Shown: positions 51,568 through 61,867 of the stretch, piece by piece
Numbering within the stretch: position 1 is the first letter of the stretch
How the letters are laid out: every line of letters starts with the position of its first letter
Assembly (NCBI RefSeq): GCF_900103985.1
Contig: NZ_FNIE01000007.1
Span: forward strand, 124,001-188,000
Length of the DNA: 64,000 nt
Origin: Actinacidiphila guanduensis
GTDB lineage: Bacteria; Actinomycetota; Actinomycetes; Streptomycetales; Streptomycetaceae
Direction: 5' to 3'
Notes under the pieces: model-generated
The model's input: only the letters and a program-made list of their open reading frames with translations
Database searches by the model: none
Told to the model about the DNA's origin: nothing
Translations under genes and position numbers: made by a program

Positions 51568-53700
51568 TCAGGGGGCTGCGGGGCCGGTGGGCCGTGCGCG
51601 GCCGGTCCGCCGGTGGCAATCGGTGTGCTCGGCGTACGCGGTGTTCTCGCCGTTTGCGCCCCTCTCGCCGGGTCCGCCGGGTCCGCCGTGCCTGCCGTAC
51701 TCGGCGAGCGGGTTGCGGAGGGTGCCGGCGAACTGGAGCGCCGCCGAGGGGTCGGAAAGATCCACCATCTGGCGGTTGTCACGCAGCTGGAGCCGGTTCA
51801 GGCAGGACCTCGCGAACTCGGGGGCGAACAGGTCGTGGCGGCGGAAGGCGTCCGCGAGCTGCGGGTGGGCCCGCTGGTAGTCCGCCGCGCAGGCCGCGAC
51901 CGTCCGCCAGAAGACCGTCTCGTCCAGGACGTTCCCGGTGTGGAGGATCGCCGACAGGAAGCGCAGGAAGCCGTCGAAGACGTCGGTGAACACCGAGAGC
52001 ACCTGCTGCTCCGCCGGCACCTCGGCCCGTATCCGGCGGACCGCCGGCGGCAGCGGGGTGCGGTCGCCCATGACGACGACCTCCTCGGCGATGTCCTTGA
52101 AGACCACCCGGTCCACCGCCCCGTCCGCGTCCAGCACCAGGATCACGTTCTCGCCGTGCGGCATGTACGCCAGGTCGTACGCGAAGAGGCTGTGCAGCAC
52201 CGGCACCAGGTAGGCGTCCAGGTAGCGGCGCAGCCAGCGCTCGGGGGGCAGGCCCGAGCGGGCGACGAGCGCGGCCGCCAGCGAGCCGCCCGCGCTGTCG
52301 GTGTGCAGCAGCGCCGCCATGGTGACCAGGGACTCGCCCGCCGCCAGGCCCGGCACCGGGCTCTCCCGCCACAGGGCGGCGAGCATCTTGCGATAGGGGG
52401 AGCCGGGGGCGGTCGCGGCCTCGTAGGGCAGCGGGTGGTAGCCGACCGACGCGCACTCGCGGATGATCGAGAAACGGGCGGCGGTGAGCGTCGGGTCGGC
52501 GGCGATCAGGCCGGCGACCCAGTCGTTGATCGCGGGTGTGGCCTCCATGTAGGCCGCGGACAGCCCGCGCAGGAAGCCCATGTTCAGCACGGACAGCGAG
52601 GTCTTCACGTAGCGCCGCTCGGGGTGGGTGGCGTTGAAGAAGGTGCGTACGGACTGCTGGGGCAGGTGCGCGTCGTCGCCGGGGCCGAGCAGGACCAGGT
52701 GGCGCTGGGCGACCTCGCCGGCGAAGGTCACCGCGATCCGGTGCTCCCACTGCCAGGGGTGCACGGGGACCAGCAGGTAGTCCGCCGGGTCCAGGCCCTG
52801 GTCGCGCAGCACGGCGTCGAACCGCCGGCGGGTCGCCGGGTCCAGCTCGCCTTCCAGCAGGGACGCGTACGTGACACCGGCGCCCGCCGCGAAGCGGGTG
52901 CGCTCCTTGCGGGCGGCGAGCCACATCAGGCGGACGGGGGCGCCGGCTTCGGGCGCGTAGGCGGGCAGGTCGTTCACCCCGAAGCCGAGGCGGCCGCTGT
53001 TGGCCACGAAGCAGGGATGGCCCTCGGTCATGGCGGCTTCCACGGCCTGGAAGGGGGCGCGGGCCAACTCGGCGGCGGTGGAGGGGCGCCGGGCGTCCGC
53101 CTCGGCGGCGAACCGGTAGGCGAGCGAGGCGAGGGTGGCGGTGATCTCCTCCATGTAGACGGGGAGGATCTCGGGCGTGAGGGTGAGGGAGGTGCGGAAC
53201 TCGGTGAGGAAGGCGAGGGCGTCCAGCGGGAGGGGGGTACCGGAGCCGGGGGGTGCGGTGGTGGTCCGGGGGGCGGTGACCGCTGCCGTGTGCGATGGGG
53301 TGTCCGGTGGGATTGTCGTGGCCGCACAGGGGGTTGTCTCCCGGGCGGGTTCCGGAGCTGGGTCCGCTGCGGGTTCCGGGGCGAGGGCGGTGCGCTCGAT
53401 GGAGGCCGGGTCGATGTGCCAGTGGTCCAGGGCGAGGCGGCAGGCGGTGAAGCGGTAGCGCATGCGGCCGTCGTCGCTGAGCAGGGTGTACGGGGTGGCG
53501 CCGCGGGGTGCGGGCTCCGCCTCGGGCGCCGGCTCCGTCTCGGGAGCGGGGGCGGGCTCCCGTTCGGGTTCGGGGTGGATCAGCCGTTCGTGAGCGAACT
53601 CGGCGAGGGCCTTGCGCAGGAGGTGGCGGGTGGCGCGCTGCCACAGCTCGGGGGTGAGGTGGGCGGTGGCCGACGGGGGTACGGCGGGCTGGTGGGTCAT
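51568..53700 (-). CDS. desD: Desferrioxamine synthetase, IucA/IucC family
   Basis: 710 aa from ATG 53700, whose ATGA overlaps the desC stop. The NIS synthetase core includes EGHPCFVANSGRLGFGVNDL, VPVHPWQWEHRIAVTF, TSLSVLNMGFLRGL and YMPHGENVILVLDADGAVDR, ATP- and substrate-binding blocks. It condenses N-hydroxy-N-succinylcadaverine units into desferrioxamine E/B. Longer than typical DesD (about 590): Glu/Pro/Ala-rich insertions at about residues 43-68 (PEREPAPAPETEPAPEAEPA) and 107-155, and a Gly-rich C-terminal extension. These low-complexity inserts flank the conserved N-terminal segment and are probably surface loops. Confidence 0.93.
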   Translation of the reverse strand: MTHQPAVPPSATAHLTPELWQRATRHLLRKALAEFAHERLIHPEPEREPAPAPETEPAPEAEPAPRGATPYTLLSDDGRMRYRFTACRLALDHWHIDPASIERTALAPEPAADPAPEPARETTPCAATTIPPDTPSHTAAVTAPRTTTAPPGSGTPLPLDALAFLTEFRTSLTLTPEILPVYMEEITATLASLAYRFAAEADARRPSTAAELARAPFQAVEAAMTEGHPCFVANSGRLGFGVNDLPAYAPEAGAPVRLMWLAARKERTRFAAGAGVTYASLLEGELDPATRRRFDAVLRDQGLDPADYLLVPVHPWQWEHRIAVTFAGEVAQRHLVLLGPGDDAHLPQQSVRTFFNATHPERRYVKTSLSVLNMGFLRGLSAAYMEATPAINDWVAGLIAADPTLTAARFSIIRECASVGYHPLPYEAATAPGSPYRKMLAALWRESPVPGLAAGESLVTMAALLHTDSAGGSLAAALVARSGLPPERWLRRYLDAYLVPVLHSLFAYDLAYMPHGENVILVLDADGAVDRVVFKDIAEEVVVMGDRTPLPPAVRRIRAEVPAEQQVLSVFTDVFDGFLRFLSAILHTGNVLDETVFWRTVAACAADYQRAHPQLADAFRRHDLFAPEFARSCLNRLQLRDNRQMVDLSDPSAALQFAGTLRNPLAEYGRHGGPGGPGERGANGENTAYAEHTDCHRRTGRARPTGPAAP

Positions 53701-54374
53701 CGGGCGGCCTCGAACTGCTCGCGGGTGCACGTGCTCAGCAGCGCGTCCTTCTCGGGCTTGCGGACGACGCGGACGGGGACGAAGCCGACCGCCGCGTTGA
53801 GCCGCTGCACGGCGGTGTTGCGGACGTCCGGCTCCACCACGACCCGCCGTACGGACGGGTCCGCGAACAGCTCGGCCAGCACCGCGGTGATCACCGCGCG
53901 GGTGAAGCCGTGGACGGGCGGGGTGCCGGGGCCGGCCGGGGCGACCAGGAAGTGCATGCCGACATCGCCGGGCTCGGGCTCGTACAGCCCGGGGAGTTCG
54001 ACGTGCGCGGGGTCGTAGCGCTCCATCAGGCAGACGGGTTCCGGGCGGCGCGGGCCCCCGCCGTACGGGGCCTCGCCGGCGGCCTCTCCGGGCGGCGTGC
54101 CGTACCGCTCCCGGCCGTAGGGCCACGTGCCGTATTCGCCGATGAACGCCGCCTGGTACGGGGAGGCTTCGACCTCGGCGTAGGCGCGCTCGACGTCCGC
54201 GCGGCTCGCCTGCGACATCAGCCAGAAGGAGGACTTGGGGTGGGTGACCCAGCGGTGCAGCAACTCGGCGTCGGCGGTGGGGCGGACGGGCCGGAAGGAG
54301 ATGCGGGCCGGGTCGGGGGCTTCGGGTGCCCCGGTGCCCGGGTGCTCGCCGCGGGGGGCTTCGGGGCGGGTCAT
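53697..54374 (-). CDS. desC: Acyl-CoA N-acyltransferase of desferrioxamine synthesis (GNAT/IucB-like)
   Basis: 225 aa from ATG 54374, overlapping the desB stop. GNAT fold: [20 protein letters not shown] at the N-terminus, then [30 protein letters not shown] and [20 protein letters not shown], ending [19 protein letters not shown]. It acylates N-hydroxycadaverine with succinyl-CoA or acetyl-CoA. A 20-residue Gly/Pro insertion ([20 protein letters not shown]) interrupts the central region. Confidence 0.93.
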   Translation of the reverse strand: MTRPEAPRGEHPGTGAPEAPDPARISFRPVRPTADAELLHRWVTHPKSSFWLMSQASRADVERAYAEVEASPYQAAFIGEYGTWPYGRERYGTPPGEAAGEAPYGGGPRRPEPVCLMERYDPAHVELPGLYEPEPGDVGMHFLVAPAGPGTPPVHGFTRAVITAVLAELFADPSVRRVVVEPDVRNTAVQRLNAAVGFVPVRVVRKPEKDALLSTCTREQFEAAR

Positions 54375-55663
54375 ACGCTGAACTCCTGGAAGGCGATGGC
54401 GGTCTCCACCCGGTACGGCTCCTCGCCGCCGAGCAGCTGACGGATGATCCGCGCGTTGCGGTAGGCGGCCATGCCGAGGTCGGGCGCCGCGAAGCCGTGG
54501 GTGTGCAGCTCGGCGTTCTGCACGTAGATGCCGCGGCCGGTGATGTCGATGGCGTAGTCGCGGGTGACGTCGAAGCGGCCCCGGCCGTCCCAGCGGATGC
54601 GGTCGCGGACGGGGGCGAGGAAGTCCGGCACCTGGTAGCGGTATCCGGTGGCCAGGACCAGGCCCTCGGTGGTGAGTTCGTGGTCGCGGCCCAGTTCGCG
54701 CTGGCGCAGGCCCAGGGTGTAGCTGCGGGTCGCAGGGTCGTAGGAGGCCGCTTCGAGCGAGGTGTTGGTGAGCAGGCGGGTGGGGACCTTGCCGCGGTGG
54801 CTCCTTGTGTAGAGCAGGTCGAAGATCGCGTTGATCAGCTCGGCGTTGATGCCCTTGTAGAGCCCCTTCTGGGAGGCGCCGAGGGCGTCGCGGACATCGC
54901 CGGGCAGCGCGTGGAAGTAGTCGACGTACTCCGGGGAGGTCATCTCCAGGGTGAGCTTGGTGTATTCGAGCGGGAAGAAGCGCGGGGAGCGGGTCACCCA
55001 GTTGAGCGTGTAGCCGTGGGCGTCCATGTCCTGCAGCAGATCGTGGTAGATCTCGGCGGCGCTCTGACCGCTGCCCACCACCGTGATGCTCCGCTTGGCC
55101 TGCAGGGACTTCTTTGCCGCCAGGTAGCCGGAGTTGTGCAGGAAGTCGCCGCCGAGGCCGTCGCAGGCGGGCGGCAGGTGGGGCGGGGTGCCGGTGCCGA
55201 GCACCAGGCGCGGGGCGCGGTAGGTGTGCCCGGTCGCGGTCCGGACCGCGTACTGCCCGGTCCGCTCGTCGTAGGTCACTTCGGTGACGGGCCGGCCGAA
55301 GCGGATCGAGGGCAGGCGGGCGGCGGCCCAGCGGCAGTAGTCGTTGAACTCCTCGCGCAGCGGGAAGAAGCTCTCGCGGATGTAGAAGGGGTACAGCCGG
55401 CCCCGCTCCTTCAGGTAGTTGAGGAAGCTGAAGGGGGAGGTGGGGTCGGCGAGCGTCACCAGGTCGGAGAGGAAGGGCGTCTGGAGGGTGGCGCCCTCCA
55501 GGAACATCCCCGAGTGCCAGTCGAAGTGGGGCTTGGCCTCCAGGAAGAGGCCGCGCAGTCCCGGCAGCGGTTCGGTGAGGCAGGCCAGGCCGAGGTTGAA
55601 AGGGCCGAGGCCGATCGCGATGAAGTCCGGGTCGCCGGCGGCGGACTCAGCAGGCGTGGACAA
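54371..55663 (-). CDS. desB: Cadaverine N-monooxygenase (IucD-like)
   Basis: 430 aa. The best start is TTG 55663, with GGGAGAG 5 nt upstream; it overlaps the desA stop by 17 nt. FAD-binding [38 protein letters not shown]-binding [19 protein letters not shown] and [12 protein letters not shown] define the lysine/ornithine N6-hydroxylase family. Hydroxylates cadaverine with O2 and NADPH. Confidence 0.93.
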   Translation of the reverse strand: MSTPAESAAGDPDFIAIGLGPFNLGLACLTEPLPGLRGLFLEAKPHFDWHSGMFLEGATLQTPFLSDLVTLADPTSPFSFLNYLKERGRLYPFYIRESFFPLREEFNDYCRWAAARLPSIRFGRPVTEVTYDERTGQYAVRTATGHTYRAPRLVLGTGTPPHLPPACDGLGGDFLHNSGYLAAKKSLQAKRSITVVGSGQSAAEIYHDLLQDMDAHGYTLNWVTRSPRFFPLEYTKLTLEMTSPEYVDYFHALPGDVRDALGASQKGLYKGINAELINAIFDLLYTRSHRGKVPTRLLTNTSLEAASYDPATRSYTLGLRQRELGRDHELTTEGLVLATGYRYQVPDFLAPVRDRIRWDGRGRFDVTRDYAIDITGRGIYVQNAELHTHGFAAPDLGMAAYRNARIIRQLLGGEEPYRVETAIAFQEFSV

Positions 55664-57140
55664 GCGGCTCTCCCAGGTCGAGGTGGCGGGCGGCGTGCTC
55701 GGCGATCAGGTCGAGCACGGCGGCGATGTCGTCGGTGGTGGTGCGGGGGTTGAGCAGGGTGAGCTTCAGGTGGTGGCGGCCGGCCACGGTGGTGCCGGCG
55801 ACCACGGCCTCACCGGAGGCGAACAGGGCCTTGCGGGCATGCAGGTTGGCGCTGTCGATCGCGGCGGGGGAGATGGCCGGGGCGGCCGGGTCCTCGGGGG
55901 TCCGCCGGGGGACCCAGCGGAAGGTGAGGGTGGACAGGGCCGGGCGGGTGACCACCTCGAACCTCGGGTCGGCCGCGAGGAGGTGCCAGGCGCGGTCGGC
56001 GAGGTCGACCACTTCGTCGAAGAGGGCGCCCACGCCGTCGGCGCCCATCACCCGCAGCGTCGTCCACAGCTTCAGGGCGTCGAACCGCCGGGTGGTCTGC
56101 AGGGACTTGTCCACCTGGTTGGGGATGTTCTCGGCGGCGGCCCGGCGCGGGTTGAGGTAGTCGGAGTGATAGGTGGCGTGCCGCAGCGCCGTGCGGTCCC
56201 GGACCAGGACCGCGCTCGAACTGACCGGCTGGAAGAAGGACTTGTGGTAGTCGACGGTCACCGAGTCGGCCTGCTCGATGCCCGCCAGCAGGTGGCGGCG
56301 GGTGGGGGAGACCAGCAGGCCGCAGCCGTAGGCGGCGTCCACGTGCAGCCAGGTCCGGTGGCGGGCGCAGAGGGCGGCGATCTGCGGGAGCGGATCGATG
56401 GAGCCGAAGTCGGTGGTGCCGGCGGTGGCGACGACGGCCACCGGCACCGTCCCCTCGCGCACGCAGCGCTCCAACTCGTGCTCCAGCGCGGCCGGTTGCA
56501 TCCGCCGCTCCTGGTCGGCGGGGACCGTGACCACGGCGTCGGCCGGCAGGCCCAGCAGCATCGCCGACTTGCGGACGCTGAAGTGGCCGTACTCGGAGGT
56601 GAGGATCCGCATCCGCGCGGCCGGGACGGCGCCGGTGCCGGCCGTCCTCGCCGCGGCCTCCTCGCGGGCGAGCAGCAGAGCCTGGAGGTTGGACTGGGTG
56701 CCGCCGCTGGTGAACACGCCGTCCGCGGCCGGGCCCAGGCCGATCCGGGCGGCGGTCCAGTCGATCAGCCGGCGCTCGATCAGGGTGGCGCCCGCGCTCT
56801 GGTCCCAGGTGTCCAGCGAGGAGTTGACGGCCGCGATCACCGCCTCGGCCGCCACCGCCGGGATCGCCACCGGGCAGTTGAGGTGGGCGAGGTAGCGGGG
56901 ATGGTGGAAGTAGACGGCGTCCCGCAGGTAGACCTTCTCCAACTCGGCGAGTGCGGCGGCCGTGTCGCCGAGCGGCCGCTCCAGGTCGATCGCGTCGACG
57001 TCCGGGGCGAGCGCTTCGGGGGCGATGCCGCTGAACGGTCTGTCGGTCGCGGCCAAGGTGGCCGCCACCCGCTCGACTGCCTGGGTGACGGAGCGGTGGT
57101 ACTCCTTCGTCGTGGCGTCACTGAGCAGGTGTGAGCGCAT
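55647..57140 (-). CDS. desA: PLP-dependent lysine decarboxylase of desferrioxamine synthesis
   Basis: 497 aa from ATG 57140. Group II decarboxylase: [33 protein letters not shown] (PLP-binding D-A-A-Y) and [20 protein letters not shown] with the Schiff-base Lys. It makes cadaverine from lysine, the first step of desferrioxamine biosynthesis. First gene of desABCD; an iron box lies 33 nt upstream. Confidence 0.95.
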   Translation of the reverse strand: MRSHLLSDATTKEYHRSVTQAVERVAATLAATDRPFSGIAPEALAPDVDAIDLERPLGDTAAALAELEKVYLRDAVYFHHPRYLAHLNCPVAIPAVAAEAVIAAVNSSLDTWDQSAGATLIERRLIDWTAARIGLGPAADGVFTSGGTQSNLQALLLAREEAAARTAGTGAVPAARMRILTSEYGHFSVRKSAMLLGLPADAVVTVPADQERRMQPAALEHELERCVREGTVPVAVVATAGTTDFGSIDPLPQIAALCARHRTWLHVDAAYGCGLLVSPTRRHLLAGIEQADSVTVDYHKSFFQPVSSSAVLVRDRTALRHATYHSDYLNPRRAAAENIPNQVDKSLQTTRRFDALKLWTTLRVMGADGVGALFDEVVDLADRAWHLLAADPRFEVVTRPALSTLTFRWVPRRTPEDPAAPAISPAAIDSANLHARKALFASGEAVVAGTTVAGRHHLKLTLLNPRTTTDDIAAVLDLIAEHAARHLDLGEPLVHAC

Positions 57141-57172
57141 GGGGGCAGGACCTCTCATCCGGAGACGTTGAG

Positions 57173-57191
57173 TTAGGTAAGCCTAACCTAA
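57173..57191. promoter_or_regulatory. Iron box (DmdR/IdeR-type operator)
   Basis: TTAGGTAAGCCTAACCTAA, a near-perfect match (one difference) to the 19-bp consensus TTAGGTTAGGCTAACCTAA-type palindrome bound by DmdR1/IdeR with Fe(II). Positioned for repression of desA under iron-replete conditions. Confidence 0.95.
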
Positions 57192-57311
57192 CTCAACCAC
57201 TCCGGACCGCTCTTCCACCCCCCTCGTCCCTCGGGTTCCGGCCCTGCGCCCAGACGTCCGCGGCCGCTCCCGCGCAAGTGCTCCCGCGGTCCTTCCCCGC
57301 TCCGCCCTCCG

Positions 57312-58478
57312 TTACCCCGCCAGGCCCAACTCCCTTGCGATCAGCATCCTTTGCACCTCGCTGGTGCCCTCGCCGATCTCCAGGATCTTGGCGTCCCGCC
57401 ACATGCGCGCCACCGGGTACTCGTTCATGAACCCGTAGCCGCCGTGGATCTGGGTGGCCTCGCGGGCGTTGGTCACCGCGATCTCCGAGGAGTAGAGCTT
57501 CGCGATCGCCGCCTCCTTCTTGAACGGCTCCCCGCTCACCAGCCGCGAGGCCGCGTCCCGCCAGGCCAGCCGCGCGGTGTGGGCGCGCATCTCCATGTCG
57601 GCCAGCTTGAACTGGATCGCCTGGTTGGCCCCGATCGGCCGCCCGAACGCCTTGCGCTCGCCCGCGTACGCCAGCGACTCGTCCACACAGCCCTGCGCGA
57701 GGCCGGTCGCCAGTGCCGCGATCGCCACCCGCCCCTCGTCGAGGATCCGCAGGAACTGCGCGTACCCGCGGCCCTGCTCGCCCAGCAGATTCGCCGCCGG
57801 GACCCGGCAGTCGTCGAAGGACAGCTCGCGGGTGTCCGAGGCGTTCCACCCGACCTTGCTGTACTTCTTCGACACCGTGAAGCCCGGCGTGCCCGAGGGC
57901 ACGATGATCGAGGAGATCAGCGGCCGCCCGTCCGGCTTGCGGCCGGTCACCGCCGTCACCGTGACCAGCCCGGTGATGTCGGTGCCGGAGTTGGTGATGA
58001 AGCACTTGGTGCCGTTGATCACCCACTCGCCGGCGGCCTCGTCCAGCCGCGCGGTCGTCCGGGTGCCGCCGGCGTCCGAGCCGCCCGCCGGCTCGGTGAG
58101 CCCGAAGGCGCCGAGCATCTCGCCCGAGCACAACTTGGGCAGCCAGGTGCGCTTCTGCTCCTCGGTGCCGAACCGGTAGACCGGCATCGCGCCCAGCGAC
58201 ACCCCGGCCTCCAGGGTGATCGCCACCGAGGAGTCCACCCGGGCCAGCTCCTCCAGCGCCAGCCCGAGCGCGAAGTAGTCCCCGCCCATGCCGCCGTACT
58301 CCTCCGGGAACGGCAGCCCGAACAGGCCCATCCGCCCCATCTCCCGCACGATCTCGTACGGGAACTCCTCCTGCTCGTAGAACTCGCCGATCTTCGGCGC
58401 GATCACGTCCCGGGCGAACTCCGCGACGGTCGCGCGCAGTGCCTCGTGCTCCTCGGACAGACGGTGGTCGATCGACAT
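57312..58478 (-). CDS. acdH: Acyl-CoA dehydrogenase (isovaleryl-CoA type)
   Basis: 388 aa from ATG 58478, 2 nt after the hmgL stop. Acyl-CoA dehydrogenase fold: MGRMGLFGLPFPEEYGGMGG, AFGLTEPAGGSDAGGTRT, YAGERKAFGRPIGANQAIQF, QIHGGYGFMNEYPVARMWRD and IGEGTSEVQRMLIAREL. The context with a carboxylase and HMG-CoA lyase points to isovaleryl-CoA (leucine) oxidation with broad branched/short-chain specificity. Last gene of the accD1-accA1-hmgL-acdH operon; no terminator is obvious before the des region. Confidence 0.93.
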   Translation of the reverse strand: MSIDHRLSEEHEALRATVAEFARDVIAPKIGEFYEQEEFPYEIVREMGRMGLFGLPFPEEYGGMGGDYFALGLALEELARVDSSVAITLEAGVSLGAMPVYRFGTEEQKRTWLPKLCSGEMLGAFGLTEPAGGSDAGGTRTTARLDEAAGEWVINGTKCFITNSGTDITGLVTVTAVTGRKPDGRPLISSIIVPSGTPGFTVSKKYSKVGWNASDTRELSFDDCRVPAANLLGEQGRGYAQFLRILDEGRVAIAALATGLAQGCVDESLAYAGERKAFGRPIGANQAIQFKLADMEMRAHTARLAWRDAASRLVSGEPFKKEAAIAKLYSSEIAVTNAREATQIHGGYGFMNEYPVARMWRDAKILEIGEGTSEVQRMLIARELGLAG

Positions 58479-58480
58479 GG

Positions 58481-59446
58481 CTACTGCTCCTGGTGGGTCA
58501 GGGCGCGGACGGTACGGGACGGGCTCGGCCGTCCCAACTGCTCCGCCATCCAGACGCTTGTGGCGCTGAGGCGGACGAGGTCGACCCCGGTGCGGATGCC
58601 GAGTCCGTGCAGCATCCAGACGAGGTCCTCGGTTGCGAGGTTTCCGGTGGCGCTCTTCGCGAACGGGCAGCCGCCCAGCCCGCCGGCCGAGGCGTCCACC
58701 ACGGTCACGCCCTGCTGCAGCGCGGCCAGGGTGTTGGCCAGCGCCTGGCCGTAGGTGTCGTGGAAGTGCACCGCCAGCTGCTCCACCGGCACCCCGCCGC
58801 CGGTCAACTCCGCGAGCAGGGCGGTGACATGGCCGGGGGTGGCCACCCCGATGGTGTCGCCGAGGCTCAACTCGGTGCAGCCCATCGCGTGCAGCCGCCG
58901 GGCCACCCCCGCGACCTGCCCGATCGGCACCGGGCCCTCCCAGGGGTCGCCGAAGCACATCGACAGGTAGCCGCGCACCCGCAGCCCCTCGGCCCGGGCC
59001 CGCGCCACGACCGGCTCGAACATCGCCAGCGACTCGTCCACCGTCCGGTTCAGGTTGGCCCGGGCGAAGGACTCCGTGGCGCTGCCGAAGACCGCGATCT
59101 CCCGCACGCCCAGCTCCAGGGCGCGCTCCAGCCCCCGCTGGTTGGGCACCAGGACGGGAAGGCGCAGCGCCGGGTCCGCGAGGAGGTCGGCGAGCTGCGG
59201 CACCAGCTCGGCCGCGTCCGCCAACTGCGGCACCCACTTCGGGTGGACGAAGCTGGTCGCCTCGATCGTGCGCAGCCCCGCCCCGGCCAGCCGGTGCACG
59301 AACTCGGCCTTCACCGACGTCGGCACCACCGTCTTCTCGTTCTGCAGACCGTCCCGCGCCCCCACCTCGTGGATGCGCACCTCGGCCGGCAGCCCGCCCG
59401 CCGGCACGGCCATCGGCAGCCCCTCCGGCAGCCCGCTCCCACTCAT
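58481..59446 (-). CDS. hmgL: Hydroxymethylglutaryl-CoA lyase
   Basis: 321 aa from ATG 59446, overlapping the accA1 stop (ATGA). DRE-TIM barrel: VRIHEVGARDGLQNEK, TSFVHPKWVPQLADA, AVHFHDTYGQALANTLA and the active-site Cys loop GLGGCPFAKSATGNLATED. Cleaves HMG-CoA to acetoacetate and acetyl-CoA, the last step of leucine degradation. Confidence 0.95.
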   Translation of the reverse strand: MSGSGLPEGLPMAVPAGGLPAEVRIHEVGARDGLQNEKTVVPTSVKAEFVHRLAGAGLRTIEATSFVHPKWVPQLADAAELVPQLADLLADPALRLPVLVPNQRGLERALELGVREIAVFGSATESFARANLNRTVDESLAMFEPVVARARAEGLRVRGYLSMCFGDPWEGPVPIGQVAGVARRLHAMGCTELSLGDTIGVATPGHVTALLAELTGGGVPVEQLAVHFHDTYGQALANTLAALQQGVTVVDASAGGLGGCPFAKSATGNLATEDLVWMLHGLGIRTGVDLVRLSATSVWMAEQLGRPSPSRTVRALTHQEQ

Positions 59447-61755
59447 GACGACTCCCCGAAGGGCGCGCCGGCCCCCGCGTCAGGGCCGGGCTCGGTGGTG
59501 CGTTGGGCGGCGGGCCCCGATGTGGCCGTTGGGCTTGCCCCTGCGTCGGGCCGGGCTACTGCGGCGTCGGGGGCTGGCTCAGCGGTGGGCTGGGTGGTGG
59601 GCTCCGCCTGGGCTGCCGGGCTCGGCCCCGCGTGCGGCTGGGCTGCTGTGGTGCCGGCGGCGGGCTGGGTGGTGGGCTGGGTGGCGGCTGCCGGGCTCGC
59701 GCCCGCGTCGGGCCGGGCCGCTGCGGCGCCGGAGGCAGGCTCGGCCGACTGCCCGTCCGCTGCCGGGGCCACCACGGCCAGCACCTGGTCCATCGCCACC
59801 GCGCTGCCCGCGGCCACGTCCAGCTCGGCCACCGTCCCGTCGTGCGGGGCCGTGATCACGTGCTCCATCTTCATCGCCTCCACCACCAGCAGGCTCTGCC
59901 CGGCGACCACCTCGTCGCCGACCGCGACCTTCACCACCGTGACCGTGCCCGGCATCGGCGCGGTGAGGGCGCCGCCCCCGGCACCCGCCGCCGTCCCGCG
60001 CAACGCGGCCGCCACCGGGTCGTACACCTGCACCCGCCAGCTGTCGCCCTCCCGGCCCAGCCACACCCCGCCCGGCTCGCCCGGTCCCCCCGGTTCGAAT
60101 GCCGCCTCGAAGGCGGTGACCGTCCCATCCCGGTGCAGCAACACCCGCGCCCCGTCCACGGACACCCGTGCCTGGACCGCGGGGCCCTCACCCACGCGCA
60201 CCTGCTCGCCGGCCACCCGCACCATCACCGGATCGTGCCCCGCCACCCGCAGCTGGTGGACCGTCCACGCCGGCTCCCCGCCCAGCCGCCACCCGTTCGG
60301 CACCGAGAAGGGGTCCACCCAGCCGCCCGCCTCGGCCACCGGGCCGAACTCCCGCTGCCGCAGCAGCGCCGCCGCCGCGTAGACCTCCTCGGGCACCTGC
60401 GGGAGCAGCAGGCTCCCGCCCTCCCGGTCGATCAGCCCGGTGTCCAACTCGCCCGACTCCACCGCCGGGTGCTCCAGCAGCCGCCGCAGGAACCCGGTGT
60501 TGGTCTCCAGGCCGAGCACCACCGTGCCGCCCAGCGCCGCCCGCAGTCGGCGCAGCGCCGTCGCCCGGTCCGGGCCGTAGGCGATGACCTTGGCGAGCAT
60601 CGGGTCGTAGGCGGTACCGACCTCCGTGCCCGGCGCCAGTCCTGAGTCCACCCGCACCCCGGCGCCCGAGGGCTCGCGCAGCTCCAGCACGGTGCCCGCC
60701 GACGGCAGGAAGTCCAGCCGGCCCCCGCCCGCCCGTGCCGCCTCCGCGCAGACCCGGGCCTCCACGGCGTGCCCGGTCAGCCGCACCTCCTCCTGCCCGA
60801 ACGGCAGCGCCTCTCCGCACGCCACCCGCAGCTGCCACTCCACCAGGTCCAGCCCCGTCACCAGCTCGGTCACCGGGTGCTCGACCTGCAGCCGGGTGTT
60901 CATCTCCATGAAGAAGTAGGCGCTCGGGTCCGCACCCGGCACGATGAACTCCACCGTCCCGGCCCCGGTGTAGCCGCACGACTTCGCCGCCTGGACGGCC
61001 GCCTCGCCCATCGCCGCCCTGGTTGCGGGGTCGAGCAGCACCGAGGGGGCCTCCTCGATGAGCTTTTGGTGCCGCCGCTGCAGCGAGCACTCCCGCTCGC
61101 CCAGGTGCACCACGTTGCCGTGGCCGTCGGCGAGCACCTGGATCTCGATGTGCCGCGGCCGGTCCACCCAGCGCTCCACCAGCAGCGTGTCGTCCCCGAA
61201 CGAGCCGCGCGCCTCCCGCCGGGCCGCCGCGATCTCCTCGGCGAGCAACCCGGCGTCCCGCACCAGCCGCATGCCCTTGCCGCCGCCGCCCGCTGACGGC
61301 TTGAGCAGCACCGGCATGCCGATCTCCCGTGCCGCCGCGGCCAGTTCCTCATCCGACAGCCCGCTGCCGCTGCTCCCGGGCACCACCGGCACGCCCGCCG
61401 CCCGCACGGTCTGCTTTGCCCGGATCTTGTCGCCCATCACCTCGATCGCCTCGGCCGGCGGCCCGATGAACACCAGCCCCGCCTGTGCGCAGGCCCGGGC
61501 GAAGCCCGCGTTCTCCGCGAGGAACCCGTACCCCGGGTGCACCGCCTCTGCGCCCGCCGCCCGCGCGGCCCGCACCAGCTCCGCCGCCGACAGGTAACTG
61601 TCCACGCGCACCGCCGCGTCGGCCTCCCGCACGTGCCGGGCGTCCGCGTCCGCGTCGGTGAACACCGCCGCCGACCGCACCCCCAGCTCCCGCAGGGTGC
61701 GCATCACCCGCACCGCGATCTCCCCGCGGTTGGCCACCAGCACGGTGCCGAACAT
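59443..61755 (-). CDS. accA1: Acyl-CoA carboxylase alpha subunit (biotin carboxylase plus BCCP)
   Basis: 770 aa from ATG 61755, chosen because GGGAGGGG lies just upstream and MFGTVLVANRGEIAVRVMRT is the family N-terminus; ATG 61860 would add 35 low-complexity residues. Biotin carboxylase: HPGYGFLAENAGFA, PSAGGGGKGMRLV, EMNTRLQVEHPVTEL. The biotinyl domain has VVEAMKMEHVITAPHDG. After the BCCP an unusual Ala/Pro/Thr-rich tail of about 105 residues follows, with imperfect repeats of ARPDAGASP. It carboxylates 3-methylcrotonyl-CoA or related acyl-CoA with AccD1. Confidence 0.93.
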   Translation of the reverse strand: MFGTVLVANRGEIAVRVMRTLRELGVRSAAVFTDADADARHVREADAAVRVDSYLSAAELVRAARAAGAEAVHPGYGFLAENAGFARACAQAGLVFIGPPAEAIEVMGDKIRAKQTVRAAGVPVVPGSSGSGLSDEELAAAAREIGMPVLLKPSAGGGGKGMRLVRDAGLLAEEIAAARREARGSFGDDTLLVERWVDRPRHIEIQVLADGHGNVVHLGERECSLQRRHQKLIEEAPSVLLDPATRAAMGEAAVQAAKSCGYTGAGTVEFIVPGADPSAYFFMEMNTRLQVEHPVTELVTGLDLVEWQLRVACGEALPFGQEEVRLTGHAVEARVCAEAARAGGGRLDFLPSAGTVLELREPSGAGVRVDSGLAPGTEVGTAYDPMLAKVIAYGPDRATALRRLRAALGGTVVLGLETNTGFLRRLLEHPAVESGELDTGLIDREGGSLLLPQVPEEVYAAAALLRQREFGPVAEAGGWVDPFSVPNGWRLGGEPAWTVHQLRVAGHDPVMVRVAGEQVRVGEGPAVQARVSVDGARVLLHRDGTVTAFEAAFEPGGPGEPGGVWLGREGDSWRVQVYDPVAAALRGTAAGAGGGALTAPMPGTVTVVKVAVGDEVVAGQSLLVVEAMKMEHVITAPHDGTVAELDVAAGSAVAMDQVLAVVAPAADGQSAEPASGAAAARPDAGASPAAATQPTTQPAAGTTAAQPHAGPSPAAQAEPTTQPTAEPAPDAAVARPDAGASPTATSGPAAQRTTEPGPDAGAGAPFGESS

Positions 61756-61867
61756 CGCCCCTCCCGCTCCGCCACGCTCCTGCCCGCTTCGTGCTTCCGC
61801 TGCTCGGCCCGGCCCCGGCACCGTCCCGGGGGTGCCCGGCGAGGTCGTCTCTGTGGTCATCTCGGCC

